Below, in pieces: positions 43,571 through 51,096 of a DNA stretch of 64,000 nucleotides (position 1 is the first letter of the stretch; the number at the start of each line of letters is the position of its first letter). The notes below the pieces were generated by a model that was not told the origin of the DNA, did not search any database, and saw nothing but the letters and a program-made list of their open reading frames with translations. This DNA is from an uncultured Centipeda sp. (lineage in GTDB: Bacteria > Bacillota > Negativicutes > Selenomonadales > Selenomonadaceae). The stretch lies in contig CAJPQT010000008.1 of the NCBI GenBank assembly GCA_905372865.1, forward strand, positions 27,281 to 91,280. Reading direction: 5' to 3'. The translations under genes and the position numbers were made by a program.

Positions 43571-44383
43571 ATGCGTGAAGATCTTCAGATTGGCATTGTC
43601 GGTGGCGGTGCGATGGCGGAGGCACTGATTTCAGGGCTGCTGCAGGCCGATACGGTGCCGGCATCCAACATCTCCGTATCGGAGCACAAGGCGATGCGCT
43701 GCGATGCGCTGATGCGCAGATACGGCATACGTGCACAGGTGGGGGCAGAATCTTTTCTGCCCCATATTGATGTGCTCATTCTAGCTGTGAAGCCCCATGC
43801 GGCTGCTGCTGCAATGCGGGAGACAGCGGCGTGTCTCAAAGAGGGGGCTCTGATCCTCTCCATTGTCGCAGGGCTGCCTGTTCATGCGATTGAGGCCGTG
43901 TATCCGAATCATCCCGTCATCCGAGCGATGCCCAATACACCGATCGCCGCAGGAGCGGGAATATCCGCCTATGCGTGCGGTACCCATGCAGGTGAGGAAG
44001 AATGTGCAGCCGCAGAACTGCTGCTTGGCGCTGCGGGGCGCACGGTTTTTGTACATGAGGATGCTCTGGATGCAGTGACAGGGCTCTCGGGCAGCGGCCC
44101 TGCCTATGCTTTCCTCGTGATTGAGGCGCTTATAGAGGGCGGCGTTGCTGCCGGGCTGAACCGTGATACGGCCCATATACTTGCGGCGCAGACACTTCTG
44201 GGAGCGGCGCAGATGGTGCTTGCAGCGAAGCAATCTCCCGCCGATCTGCGGGCGGCGGTGACGAGCCCTGCGGGCACGACTGCTGCAGGGCTGCGTGTCC
44301 TTGAACGTGCGGGTGTACGCGCAGCGTTCATCGAAGCAGTGCTTGCAGCGACGGAGCGTTCAAGAGAGTTGGGGAGAAAGTAA
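43571..44383 (+). CDS. proC: Pyrroline-5-carboxylate reductase
   Basis: A 270-residue enzyme for the last step of proline synthesis. The N-terminal nucleotide-binding motif GIVGGGAMAEALI, the central VIRAMPNTP and the C-terminal signature with LSGSGPAYAF and TSPAGTTAAGL are standard. It is embedded between sepF and ylmH and overlaps ylmH by one base, the same placement as in many Firmicutes. Confidence 0.95.
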   Translation: MREDLQIGIVGGGAMAEALISGLLQADTVPASNISVSEHKAMRCDALMRRYGIRAQVGAESFLPHIDVLILAVKPHAAAAAMRETAACLKEGALILSIVAGLPVHAIEAVYPNHPVIRAMPNTPIAAGAGISAYACGTHAGEEECAAAELLLGAAGRTVFVHEDALDAVTGLSGSGPAYAFLVIEALIEGGVAAGLNRDTAHILAAQTLLGAAQMVLAAKQSPADLRAAVTSPAGTTAAGLRVLERAGVRAAFIEAVLAATERSRELGRK

Positions 44384-45177
44384 TGGCAGAGCAGCAGAAG
44401 GAGCGGATTCTCCGCTTTTATCGCGGAAGCGAGGGAGAGGAGACGGCGATCCGTCTGATTGATCTTGCCGAGGCGGTCATGAAGACAGCAAAATTCCGGA
44501 TCAGCACCTTTCTTGACCCCTATGGGCAGGAAATCGCGGAGACGATCTATGCGGGCTATGGCGATATTCAGCTCGACTTTGACGGCGGCTACATGGGCGC
44601 AGAACGACAGCGTGCTATGCTGCGCCATCGGGACTTTGCAGGGACGCCGGACGGGTTTGCGATTGCCTGTGTAGAGGCGGCGTGGAACGGGCAGTTCGCG
44701 CGTCTCACACACCGCGACGTGCTCGGTGCGGTCATGGGGCTCGGTATGGAGCGTGAACTTGTCGGGGACATCCTCCTTGCGCCGGATGCGGCAAAGATTA
44801 TTTGCGATGCGAAGATTGCGGATTTCATCATGACCAATCTGACGATGATCGGTGCGGTCGGGGTAAAGGCTCAGCGGGGGGATCTGTCAGAGATCGCCCC
44901 GCGCGCAGAGCGGACGAAAGAGATCCGCGCGACGGTCGCCTCCCTGCGGCTCGATGCCATCGTCGCGGCGGGGTTTGGCATCTCGCGCAGCCGTGCGGCG
45001 GATGACATCGCGGCGGACAAGGTGAAGCTGAATTGGCAGAGTGCGGCGAGTGCCTCCAAGACGATCAAGGAGGGCGATGTTCTCTCCATGCGCGGACGCG
45101 GACGGGTCGAGGTGACGGAGGTGCGCGGTCAGACGAAGAAGGGGCGCACGGTTGTCGTATTGAACCGTTTCTTTTGA
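44383..45177 (+). CDS. ylmH: YlmH-family RNA-binding S4-domain protein
   Basis: A 264-residue cytoplasmic protein. The N-terminal part matches YlmH (RISTFLDPYGQEIAE, and HRDVLGAVMGLGMERELVGD near residues 111-130), and the C-terminal quarter is an S4 RNA-binding domain (RLDAIVAAGFGISRSRAADD). YlmH is linked to translation and to the division cluster in Gram-positive bacteria. It starts on the last base of proC and is followed by divIVA. Confidence 0.92.
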   Translation: MAEQQKERILRFYRGSEGEETAIRLIDLAEAVMKTAKFRISTFLDPYGQEIAETIYAGYGDIQLDFDGGYMGAERQRAMLRHRDFAGTPDGFAIACVEAAWNGQFARLTHRDVLGAVMGLGMERELVGDILLAPDAAKIICDAKIADFIMTNLTMIGAVGVKAQRGDLSEIAPRAERTKEIRATVASLRLDAIVAAGFGISRSRAADDIAADKVKLNWQSAASASKTIKEGDVLSMRGRGRVEVTEVRGQTKKGRTVVVLNRFF

Positions 45178-45194
45178 GGAAAGGCGGGCGCGGT

Positions 45195-45755
45195 ATGCTG
45201 ACACCGATGGATATACACGCGAAGGAATTTGGACGAAGCTTTCGCGGATTTGACGAGGGAGAGGTCAACGACTTCCTGAACGAGGTCATGCAGGCCTATG
45301 CCGAGGTGATCGATGAGAGGGATCGTCTGCACGCGGAACTCACGCGTGCACAGGAGACGATCGCGGATTTTCGCCGCATTGAGCAGAGTATGCGCGAGAC
45401 CATTGTCGTGGCGCAAAAAACTGCCGAGGACATGACGGCGAGCGCGAAGCGGAATGCCGAACTCACGATTGAGACGGCTGCCAAGGAGGCACAGAATATG
45501 CGCCGTGAGGCGACGCTTCAGGCAAAGGCGCAGCTCGACGAGGCGGCGGACAAGGTGCGTGCCATTGTAGCGGAGTACGAGCGCCTTGTGCGGGAGAAGC
45601 ATAAATTCCTGCGCCGCATAAAGGGAAATGTGCAGGCGGAGCTTGCGCTCATCGAGGATGCAATTGCCGAGATGCCCGATATGGTGGCGGAAAAGAAGAC
45701 GAAGACCCGAACGGCAGACGAACAGCAGAGTGAGGAGGACGGTTGCGAACAATGA
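45195..45755 (+). CDS. divIVA: DivIVA-domain protein
   Basis: A 186-residue protein with the DivIVA N-terminal domain (MDIHAKEFGRSFRGFDEGEV) that recognises curved membrane, followed by a long coiled coil with heptad-like pattern through about residue 160 and an acidic tail. It organises poles or division sites. ATG 45195 follows GAGGAAAGG. Its stop overlaps the lspA start. Confidence 0.92.
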   Translation: MLTPMDIHAKEFGRSFRGFDEGEVNDFLNEVMQAYAEVIDERDRLHAELTRAQETIADFRRIEQSMRETIVVAQKTAEDMTASAKRNAELTIETAAKEAQNMRREATLQAKAQLDEAADKVRAIVAEYERLVREKHKFLRRIKGNVQAELALIEDAIAEMPDMVAEKKTKTRTADEQQSEEDGCEQ

Positions 45756-46204
45756 GCGGGCGCGTAAAAGCCGCGATTTCTTTTTTGACCATACTGCTGC
45801 TTGACCAGCTTGTGAAATATTATGTGGAACTGACGATGCTGCCGGGGGAGAGCATCCCGATTGTACCGCCATATTTTCATATCACCTTCGTGCTCAACCC
45901 GGGGGCAGCATTTGGGATCTTTCGCGGTCAGCAGTGGCTCTTTCTCGTGACGGCGACTGTGTTCGCGATCGCGTTCGCAGTGTTCTATGAACGCCTGCGC
46001 CGCAGCGGGCCTCTCATCCACTACGGCAGCATCGCACTCGCGGCGGGAGCTGTGAGTAACCTGATCGACCGCATTCGCCTCGGACATGTGGTAGACTTCT
46101 TCGACTTTCGCGTCTGGCCCGTGTTCAACATTGCGGACATCGCCATCGTCCTCGGCACGAGTGCCGTCCTCTGGGCACTTTTCGTACAGAGAAGGGAAAT
46201 TTGA
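45752..46204 (+). CDS. lspA: Lipoprotein signal peptidase LspA
   Basis: A 150-residue four-helix membrane aspartic protease that cleaves signal peptides of lipidated prolipoproteins. The catalytic aspartates lie in VSNLIDRIRLGHVVDFFD and NIADIAI, and NPGAAFGI is the other conserved box. ATG 45752 overlaps divIVA by 4 bp; TTG 45743 is closer to GAGGAGG and could be the true start. Together with lgt in this window it serves the lipoproteins encoded nearby. Confidence 0.94.
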   Translation: MSGRVKAAISFLTILLLDQLVKYYVELTMLPGESIPIVPPYFHITFVLNPGAAFGIFRGQQWLFLVTATVFAIAFAVFYERLRRSGPLIHYGSIALAAGAVSNLIDRIRLGHVVDFFDFRVWPVFNIADIAIVLGTSAVLWALFVQRREI

Positions 46205-47115
46205 TGATGAGCACAGCATTCACTGCCGACCGTGCGGATGAGCGTCTGGATCTGTTCCTCGTGCGGCGGCTGCCCGATCTCTCGCGCAGCTATGCACAGC
46301 GCCTCATTGCGGACGAACAGGTCACGGTGGATGGCACGGTTCGCAGGGCGAACTATAAGCTGCGCGGCGGTGAGGAGATCGTCTGCACAATTCCGCCCGC
46401 TGAGGAGATTCAGATCTGTGCGGAGGATATTCCGCTCGACATTCTCTATGAGGACGCGGACATTATCGTCATCAACAAGGCGCGCGGCATGGTGGTGCAT
46501 CCCGCTGCCGGCATCTATACGGGGACGCTCGTCAACGCGCTGCTGTGGCACTGCAAGGATCTCTCGGGCATCAATGGAGCGCTGCGTCCCGGCATTGTGC
46601 ATCGGCTCGACAAGGATACCTCGGGCGTTATGGTTGCAGCGAAAAATGACATGGCACACCACTATCTCGCCCGTCAGATCAGAGACAAGGAGGCGCAGCG
46701 TGAATACCGCGCAATCGTGCACGGCAATATTGTCCCGCGTGCGGGCGTGATTACAGGGGATATCGGACGACATCCGACCGACCGCAAGAAGATGGCGATT
46801 GTACGCGAGAATGGCAAGCCGGCGACGACGCATTTTGAGGTGCTTGAACGATTTGGCGACTACACCTATGTCGCCTGTCGTCTGGAGACGGGGCGCACGC
46901 ATCAGATCCGCGTCCACATGACGAGCATCGGGCATCCGCTCGTCGGGGATACGAAGTATACGGCGAAAAAAAATCCCTTTGCAATAGCAGGCCAGGCGCT
47001 GCATTCGATGACGCTTCGCCTCACGCATCCGCGCGCGGGAGCGGAGATGACGTTCACTGCGCCGCTCCCCGCGGATATGGAGGGGATTTTGCGCACGCTG
47101 CAGAGCAGCAGATGA
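46204..47115 (+). CDS. RluD-family pseudouridine synthase
   Basis: A 303-residue RluA/RluD-type enzyme with an N-terminal S4 domain (DLFLVRRLPDLSRSYAQRLI) and the catalytic motif HRLDKDTSG, nucleophile Asp136. Its likely substrate is 23S rRNA, but the exact uridine cannot be told. ATG 46204 overlaps the lspA stop by one base. lspA-rluD-pyrR is a common Firmicutes order. Confidence 0.93.
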   Translation: MMSTAFTADRADERLDLFLVRRLPDLSRSYAQRLIADEQVTVDGTVRRANYKLRGGEEIVCTIPPAEEIQICAEDIPLDILYEDADIIVINKARGMVVHPAAGIYTGTLVNALLWHCKDLSGINGALRPGIVHRLDKDTSGVMVAAKNDMAHHYLARQIRDKEAQREYRAIVHGNIVPRAGVITGDIGRHPTDRKKMAIVRENGKPATTHFEVLERFGDYTYVACRLETGRTHQIRVHMTSIGHPLVGDTKYTAKKNPFAIAGQALHSMTLRLTHPRAGAEMTFTAPLPADMEGILRTLQSSR

Positions 47116-47127
47116 GGAGATGATGTC

Positions 47128-47676
47128 ATGACGGAGTTTCGGGAAAAGGCAGTTCTGATGGATGCCGACGGCATTCGGCGCGCACTCATGCGGATCTCTC
47201 ATGAGATTGTTGAGAAGAACAAGGGGACGGAACATCTCGTGCTCGTTGGGATCCGCACGCGCGGTGTGACGATTGCTGCGCGAATTGCGAAGGAGATCGC
47301 GCACATCGAACAACATGACCTGCCGTGCGGTGTACTTGATATCACCCTCTATCGCGACGATCTCAACGAACTCTCCTATCAGCCCGTTGTGCATCCAACG
47401 GAGATGCCGCTTGATATCACAGGAAAGACTATTGTGCTTGTGGACGACGTGCTCTACACGGGCCGTACCATCCGTGCAGCGATGAATGCACTCCTTGACA
47501 TTGGCCGGCCGCGCATGATCCAACTCGCTGTGCTGATCGACCGCGGACATAGGGAACTGCCCATCCGCGCGGATTATGTCGGCAAGAACGTTCCCACGTC
47601 AGCACACGAAGATGTGTCTGTGCTCCTCCGTGACAATGACGCGGAAGAGAGAGTCATCATCCGCGTACGCGTATAA
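47128..47676 (+). CDS. pyrR: PyrR: pyrimidine regulator / uracil phosphoribosyltransferase
   Basis: A 182-residue protein of the PyrR family, which binds pyr mRNA attenuators in response to UMP and can also salvage uracil. The PRPP loop is TIVLVDDVLYTGRTIRAA near residues 98-115. It closes the packed operon and a hairpin terminator follows; no pyr biosynthesis gene is in the window, so any regulated operon lies elsewhere. Confidence 0.94.
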   Translation: MTEFREKAVLMDADGIRRALMRISHEIVEKNKGTEHLVLVGIRTRGVTIAARIAKEIAHIEQHDLPCGVLDITLYRDDLNELSYQPVVHPTEMPLDITGKTIVLVDDVLYTGRTIRAAMNALLDIGRPRMIQLAVLIDRGHRELPIRADYVGKNVPTSAHEDVSVLLRDNDAEERVIIRVRV

Positions 47677-47692
47677 CTGCATACATTTAAGA

Positions 47693-47725
47693 GAGGCGCA
47701 GTGCGGCATGCTGCGTCTCCCTTTT
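47693..47725 (+). terminator. Terminator after pyrR
   Basis: A 9-bp stem GAGGCGCAG/CTGCGTCTC (one G-T pair) with a 9-base loop, followed by CCTTTT. It lies just upstream of the sigH promoter. Confidence 0.65.
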
Positions 47726-47730
47726 GTCAC

Positions 47731-47760
47731 TTGACGGCGCTTTTACAATAGAGGTATAAT
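47731..47760 (+). promoter_or_regulatory. Promoter of the sigH-like gene
   Basis: -35 TTGACG (47731-47736), 18-bp spacer, -10 TATAAT (47755-47760), about 90 bp upstream of the start. Confidence 0.7.
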
Positions 47761-47849
47761 AAAACAAATACTGGGACATTTGTATGTGGCCTGTGGTTTG
47801 CATTTCAAGTACCCCGGTCAGAAGCCTTTGAAAGTGACGGAGCGATCGT

Positions 47850-48659
47850 ATGATTTTTTACGGCGATAAGCAAAAGTCTATGTTGGATGAGGAGCAGGAA
47901 GCTGTCGATGAACTGGAGGCATGCGAGCTCGACGCAGAGGAAGAGGAGCCGGAAGAAGCGGCGGCAGAGAGCAGCATCTATGACGGCTGCAGTGATGAGG
48001 AACTGCTCGTGCACATCCGCTCCTGTGAGGGCGATGAGGCACTCGACTATCTCATCAACAAGTACCGCAATTTTGTGCGCTCCAAAGCGCGTTCCTACTT
48101 CCTGATCGGAGCGGATCGTGAGGATATTGTACAGGAGGGGATGATCGGATTCTTCAAGGCGATTCGCGATTTTCGCGAGGACAAACTCTCGTCCTTCCGC
48201 GCATTCGCCGAGCTCTGTGTGACGCGTCAGATCATCACTGCGATCAAGACAGCGACGCGTCAGAAACACATCCCACTGAACTCCTATGTCTCGCTCAACA
48301 AGCCCATCTACGATGAGGACTCCGACCGGACCCTGCTCGATGTGCTCTCGGGTGCGCGCATCAGCGACCCCGAGGAGCTCGTCATCAGCCGCGAGGAGTT
48401 CGTGGACATCGAGCAGAAGATGGAGGAGATCTTGAGCGACCTCGAATGGCGCGTACTCATGAGCTATCTCGACGGCAAGTCCTATCAGGAGATCGCCGTC
48501 GACCTGCACCGTCAGGTGAAGTCGATCGACAATGCCCTCCAGCGTGTGAAGCGCAAATTGGAGAAATATATGGAGTCACGCGGCGACGATCTCGACATCG
48601 GCACCGTCTATCGCGGACTCACAACGATCAACCGTACCGTACACACACCGGAGGAATAG
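47850..48659 (+). CDS. sigH: SigH-like RNA polymerase sigma factor with acidic N-terminal extension
   Basis: A 269-residue sigma-70-family factor resembling SigH/Spo0H. Region 2 includes LINKYRNFVRSKARSYFLIG and DREDIVQEGMIGFFKAIRDF; region 4 includes LSDLEWRVLMSYLDGKSYQE. Compared with the roughly 215-residue Bacillus protein it carries about 45 extra acidic residues at the N-terminus (runs of Asp/Glu near 13-40) and a short C-terminal tail. ATG 47850 is preceded by CGGAG; the ATG at 47880 would drop ten residues. SigH controls early sporulation and competence in spore formers; its role here is unknown. Confidence 0.88.
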   Translation: MIFYGDKQKSMLDEEQEAVDELEACELDAEEEEPEEAAAESSIYDGCSDEELLVHIRSCEGDEALDYLINKYRNFVRSKARSYFLIGADREDIVQEGMIGFFKAIRDFREDKLSSFRAFAELCVTRQIITAIKTATRQKHIPLNSYVSLNKPIYDEDSDRTLLDVLSGARISDPEELVISREEFVDIEQKMEEILSDLEWRVLMSYLDGKSYQEIAVDLHRQVKSIDNALQRVKRKLEKYMESRGDDLDIGTVYRGLTTINRTVHTPEE

Positions 48660-48684
48660 AGGAGCAGACAGCTCCTCTTTTTTG
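48658..48684 (+). terminator. Terminator after the sigH-like gene
   Basis: An 8-bp stem AGAGGAGC/GCTCCTCT with loop AGACA, followed by a T run. It begins at the stop codon itself. Confidence 0.8.
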
Positions 48685-48797
48685 CATTTGAGCAGCAATC
48701 CCACTGCAATCAAAAAATAAGTAGAAAAACCATTTCGCAGATGATATGCTATGTAACGTAGGTGTTTTTGTCCTTATGTTGTAAAGGAGGCTTTGCT

Positions 48798-49529
48798 ATG
48801 TGGAAGAAGATTTCATGCGCTGTCCTTGCCTGTGTCCTATGGATGGCATTTGCGGCAGTCGGCATGGCGGAGACGGCGATGGCGGCTGCGGTGCCGGCGG
48901 AGAAGCCGGAACGCATCGAACTCGTGCTTGTTCTCGATAAGAGCGGCTCCATGCAGGGGCTGGAGTCCGACACGATCGGCGGGTTCAACTCCATGATCAA
49001 AAAACAGAAGGCACTTGACGTTCCCGTGCGCGTGACCGCAGTGCTTTTTAACGACAAAACAGATATGCTCTATGAGAGCCGGAGCATCCATTCTGTGCAT
49101 GCGCTGACGGAGAAAGAGTATGAGGTGGGCGGAACGACGGCACTGCTCGACGCTGTCGGCAGTACGATCTTGAACGTGGATCAGAAGGGCAATGTTAAGA
49201 AGGGGACGAAGGTCATCTTTGTCATCATCACGGACGGCATGGAGAATGCGAGCAGGGAGTTTACGAAAACGAAGGTGAAGCAGATGATCTCCGACAAGCA
49301 GGAAAAGTACGGCTGGGATTTCATCTATCTGGGTGCGAACATCGACGCGGCGGAGGAGGCCGGTGCGATCGGCGTAAAAAAGGCGAATGCCGTGACCTAT
49401 CGGAATACAGAGTCGGGGGTTCGTGCGAACTACGATGCAGTCAGTGCGTATGTCAAAGAGGCCGCGGAGATGGGGGCTGTCGCATCAAGCAAATGGCGTT
49501 CCCATGTGGAGGAAGATACATCCCAATAA
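48798..49529 (+). CDS. Exported von Willebrand factor A-domain protein
   Basis: A 243-residue protein with a signal peptide (hydrophobic stretch to about residue 29, likely cleaved near GMAETAMAAA). The mature part is one VWA domain: the MIDAS motif DKSGSMQGL near residue 48, a Thr in VGGTTALLDA, and an Asp in FVIITDGMENAS. VWA domains bind metal and mediate protein contacts. There is no transmembrane anchor or lipobox. AAAGGAGG precedes ATG 48798. It stands alone between the sigH terminator and the cbiK riboswitch; partner unknown. Confidence 0.85.
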   Translation: MWKKISCAVLACVLWMAFAAVGMAETAMAAAVPAEKPERIELVLVLDKSGSMQGLESDTIGGFNSMIKKQKALDVPVRVTAVLFNDKTDMLYESRSIHSVHALTEKEYEVGGTTALLDAVGSTILNVDQKGNVKKGTKVIFVIITDGMENASREFTKTKVKQMISDKQEKYGWDFIYLGANIDAAEEAGAIGVKKANAVTYRNTESGVRANYDAVSAYVKEAAEMGAVASSKWRSHVEEDTSQ

Positions 49530-49542
49530 CCGTGGAAAACAA

Positions 49543-49571
49543 TTGACAATCGGCGGATAACGGTGTATGCT
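49543..49571 (+). promoter_or_regulatory. Promoter of the cobalamin riboswitch-cbiK transcript
   Basis: -35 TTGACA (49543-49548), 17-bp spacer, -10 TATGCT (49566-49571), placed just before the riboswitch aptamer. Confidence 0.7.
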
Positions 49572-49599
49572 AAGGACTATGATGAATGTTTGCATAAAC

Positions 49600-49785
49600 T
49601 GAATCAATGGGAAACAGGTGCAGCGCCGCAGGGCGCGTGCTTAATAGAGAAGCCGGATGAGCCGGCACGGTCCCGCCACTGTGAGGGGAGCGAACCTGTA
49701 TGGATGCCACTGGGAGGGGATTCCTCATGGGAAGGCGCAGGCGAGCGATGAACCGAGTCAGGAGAACTGCCTGTTTGACGATCCA
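49600..49785 (+). ncRNA. Cobalamin riboswitch aptamer
   Basis: Contains the conserved core in order: GGGAAACAGGTG (49609-49620), GGTCCCGCCACTGTGA (around 49669-49684) and the B12 box GTCAGGAGAACTGCCT (49757-49772), with hairpins between them. Boundaries are approximate. A terminator hairpin at 49848-49886 follows, so adenosylcobalamin or a related cobalamin probably ends transcription before cbiK. The 377-bp gap 49530-49906 is filled by this leader. Confidence 0.92.
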
Positions 49786-49847
49786 CCGTGTGCCGGAGGC
49801 ACATACCTGCGAGCGACAGGAAGGGGATACATGCCTTTCGAGGACAT

Positions 49848-49886
49848 GGGCTTTCTTGCTGCGGCAGGAAAGCCTTTATTTTTTAT
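49848..49886 (+). terminator. Riboswitch-controlled terminator before cbiK
   Basis: GGCTTTC pairs with GAAAGCC, with an inner TGC/GCA stem, followed by a T-rich tract. It lies 20 bp upstream of the cbiK start and is the likely expression platform of the cobalamin riboswitch. Confidence 0.8.
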
Positions 49887-49906
49887 AGTTCATGGGAGGA
49901 ATTCGG

Positions 49907-50938
49907 ATGAAAAATTGGAAGAAAATGCTGGTCGCATCTCTTGCTTGCTCGGCGGTCTTGGGCTTTTCCTACAGCCCGGCAGAAGCAGCGTATGAGCTGA
50001 ACCCCGAGGTGAAGACGGCAACACCGGCACTCATGGAGGCGTCGGAAATTGGCGTTCTGAAGTATGAGAACCCGCAGATGCGGAACTATACGAACAAGGA
50101 TGCCATCGTTGTGACGAGCTTTGGCACGACGTTCAAGGAGACACGAGAGAAGACGATCGAAGCGACGGTGGATGCGATCAAGGCGGCTCACCCGGGCGTG
50201 AAGGTTGTGACGGCATTCACCTCCCATATCATCATCGATCGCATTGCAAAGAAGGAGGGTGTGAAGTACCCGACCCCAGAGGAGGCACTCGAGCAGCTCA
50301 AGGCGGACGGTTACTCGCGTGTGGCTCTCGTCTCGCTCGACGTTATCCCGGGTATGGAATATGCCTATGTCAGAGGGGTATTCCACGGCTACAAGAATCA
50401 GTTCAAGACGATGACGTGCGGCACGTCCCTCATGTACTGGCAGGGGCAGGAAGAGCAGGCGGATGATGTGATCGAGTTCATTCAGGCATTTGCCAGCCAG
50501 TTCCCCAAGCAGAAAAAGGATGATGCCATTCTCATCATGGCACATGGCACACCGCATATCTCGAACGCATACTATGCTGTGATTCAGGCAAAGCTCGATG
50601 CACTCGGCTACAAGAATGTATTTGTCTACACGGTTGAGGGGTGGCCGAGTCTTGAGGATGTGATTCCGAAGCTCAAGGAAAACAAGATCAAGAACGTGAC
50701 GCTCGTTCCGATGATGATGGTTGCAGGTGATCATGCGAACAACGATATGGCGGGCGATGAGCCGGACTCGCACAAGAATATCCTCATGGGAGAGGGCTAC
50801 AAGGTGGATGCCTATCTCCATGGGATCGGCGAGAATCAGATGATTCGCGATATGTATGTGGAGCGTGCCCATGATGCGTTCGATGCCCTGCAGGGGAAAA
50901 AGGATGCAGACGCGGACCATATCAAAATGATGAAGTAA
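49907..50938 (+). CDS. cbiK: Exported anaerobic cobaltochelatase, CbiK-type
   Basis: A 343-residue protein with a signal peptide (cleavage near residues 27-28, SPAEA-A), then a CbiK domain that inserts Co2+ into sirohydrochlorin in the anaerobic B12 pathway. Likely metal ligands are His213 (MAHGTPH), Glu244 (TVEGWPS) and His276 (VAGDHANND), spaced like those of known CbiK. The secreted form resembles the periplasmic CbiK described in Desulfovibrio. The cobalamin riboswitch upstream ties it to B12 status. ATG 49907 has GGGAGGAATT upstream. No other cobalamin gene follows in the window. Confidence 0.9.
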   Translation: MKNWKKMLVASLACSAVLGFSYSPAEAAYELNPEVKTATPALMEASEIGVLKYENPQMRNYTNKDAIVVTSFGTTFKETREKTIEATVDAIKAAHPGVKVVTAFTSHIIIDRIAKKEGVKYPTPEEALEQLKADGYSRVALVSLDVIPGMEYAYVRGVFHGYKNQFKTMTCGTSLMYWQGQEEQADDVIEFIQAFASQFPKQKKDDAILIMAHGTPHISNAYYAVIQAKLDALGYKNVFVYTVEGWPSLEDVIPKLKENKIKNVTLVPMMMVAGDHANNDMAGDEPDSHKNILMGEGYKVDAYLHGIGENQMIRDMYVERAHDAFDALQGKKDADADHIKMMK

Positions 50939-50980
50939 ACGTATCCGATCCGCACCTCGTACGATGAGGGTCTGTCGTAG

Positions 50981-51010
50981 GAGCATCCGCTTCTGCGGCA
51001 GGCTCTTTTC
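50981..51010 (+). terminator. Terminator after cbiK
   Basis: Stem GAGC..CCGC/GCGG..GCTC with the loop TTCT and a following CTTTTC tract, 42 bp after the cbiK stop. Confidence 0.65.
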
Positions 51011-51096
51011 TTTATGAGAAGACCCTGCTATAATAAACGGATACGACAGAGAAACGTGAACAGCGGCGTATGCTCGCCCATGAACAGGAGTTACGG

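Noticed and set aside
46021..47550. A 509-codon minus-strand open frame across lspA, the RluD-type gene and pyrR
   Set aside because: It crosses three well-supported, overlapping genes on the opposite strand and has no homologous features.
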